Shown in pieces: positions 49,083 through 49,238 of a stretch of 49,238 nucleotides of DNA. Positions within the stretch are counted from its first letter, which is position 1; every line of letters begins with the position of its first letter. Source of the stretch: a virus. The stretch is taken from positions 1-49,238 of the IMG/VR virus record IMGVR_UViG_3300050821_002519; one strand, written 5' to 3'. A model generated the notes under the pieces. The model worked only from the letters and a program-made list of their open reading frames with translations, made no database searches and was not told the DNA's origin. Position numbers and translations under genes: made by a program.

Positions 49083-49238
49083 CACTCGCCGTCCGCCGAA
49101 AGAGCGCACATCCGCTCGACCAGCTTGTACGCCGATGCCTGGAGGGTGGTGCGGGTTTCCGAAAGAGCCGACCGTGCCGCCGACCATGCCGCCGACCATG
49201 CCGCCGACCATGCCGCCGACCGTGCCGCCGACTCTGCC
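49082..49238 (-). CDS. Repeat-containing early protein, C-terminal part
   Basis: Last 52 codons of the gene that begins at 538. It reads SAAR and SAAW repeats, one SAAE variant at the window edge, then SALSETRTTLQASAYKLVER and ends ...SADGE. To join base 49238 to base 1 in frame one base (or one plus multiples of twelve) is missing, which points to an assembly break within the repeat. Confidence 0.8.
   Translation of the reverse strand, partial: AESAARSAAWSAAWSAAWSAARSALSETRTTLQASAYKLVERMCALSADGE
49168..49238. repeat. 12-bp tandem repeat tract (right window end)
   Basis: Five full copies of CCGACC[GT/AT]GCCG and a variant CCGACTCTGCC at the edge. Same unit and same coding frame as the tract at 1-90. 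Confidence 0.95.

Noticed and set aside
1-49238. Direct terminal repeats of a linear genome
   Set aside because: The similarity of the ends is due only to a 12-bp coding tandem repeat within one gene, not to a long exact duplication.

Overview
The window reads as a complete, circularly permuted genome of a temperate, long-tailed (siphovirus-type) phage of an alphaproteobacterium, probably a sphingomonad. The reasons are the high GC content, the GTA-like order of tail-tip genes (DUF2460, DUF2163, NlpC/P60, gp15-like), an integrase, and an attP core matching the 3' half of a tRNA-Thr(CGT) gene. The two window ends fall inside one leftward gene with a 12-bp (SAAW/SAAR) repeat tract. The ends are therefore most likely an assembly cut in a circular molecule and not physical phage ends. 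Host and family assignments are inferred from sequence memory; no search was run.

Layout. (1) 1-1.4 kb: immunity region. A leftward LexA/S24-type repressor is flanked by four CACAY-N4-RTGTG operators. Two of them sit exactly between the -35 and -10 of two divergent early promoters, here called PL and PR. (2) 1.4-10.8 kb, rightward: Cro-like protein, HNH-AP2 nuclease, small DNA-binding and membrane proteins, DUF1064 and PD-(D/E)XK nucleases, HNH nuclease, SSB-like protein, primase-helicase, an iteron-like putative origin inside a small ORF, more regulators, then a strong terminator. (3) 10.9-26.7 kb: packaging, head and tail genes (TerS, TerL, portal-MuF fusion with intein, XkdF-like protease/scaffold, major capsid, connectors, major tail protein, tail chaperones, tape measure). 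(4) 26.7-27.9 kb: a moron-like island with its own TTGACA promoter, an exported PDZ protein and a convergent leftward gene. (5) 27.9-35.8 kb: tail tip and fibre. (6) 35.9-38.6 kb: lysis (membrane proteins, holin candidate, SAR endolysin, overlapping spanins), interrupted by a leftward homing-endonuclease-like gene. (7) 38.6-40.3 kb: accessory appendage genes. (8) 49.2-40.3 kb plus 538-1, leftward: one long, tightly overlapping operon from PL carrying many small proteins, the integrase with attP inside its 3' end, a GIY-YIG-like nuclease, a SLOG protein and a Dcm-like protein.

Most notable: the portal-MuF protein is interrupted at its conserved HPN/C site by an intein of 364 residues. Its central part carries no recognisable in-frame endonuclease; instead the opposite strand of the same DNA encodes a convincing HTH plus EDxHD/Vsr-like homing endonuclease. 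A second Hint/BIL (intein-like) domain sits at the C-terminus of the tail-tip protein. Several free-standing nuclease genes suggest a heavy load of selfish elements.
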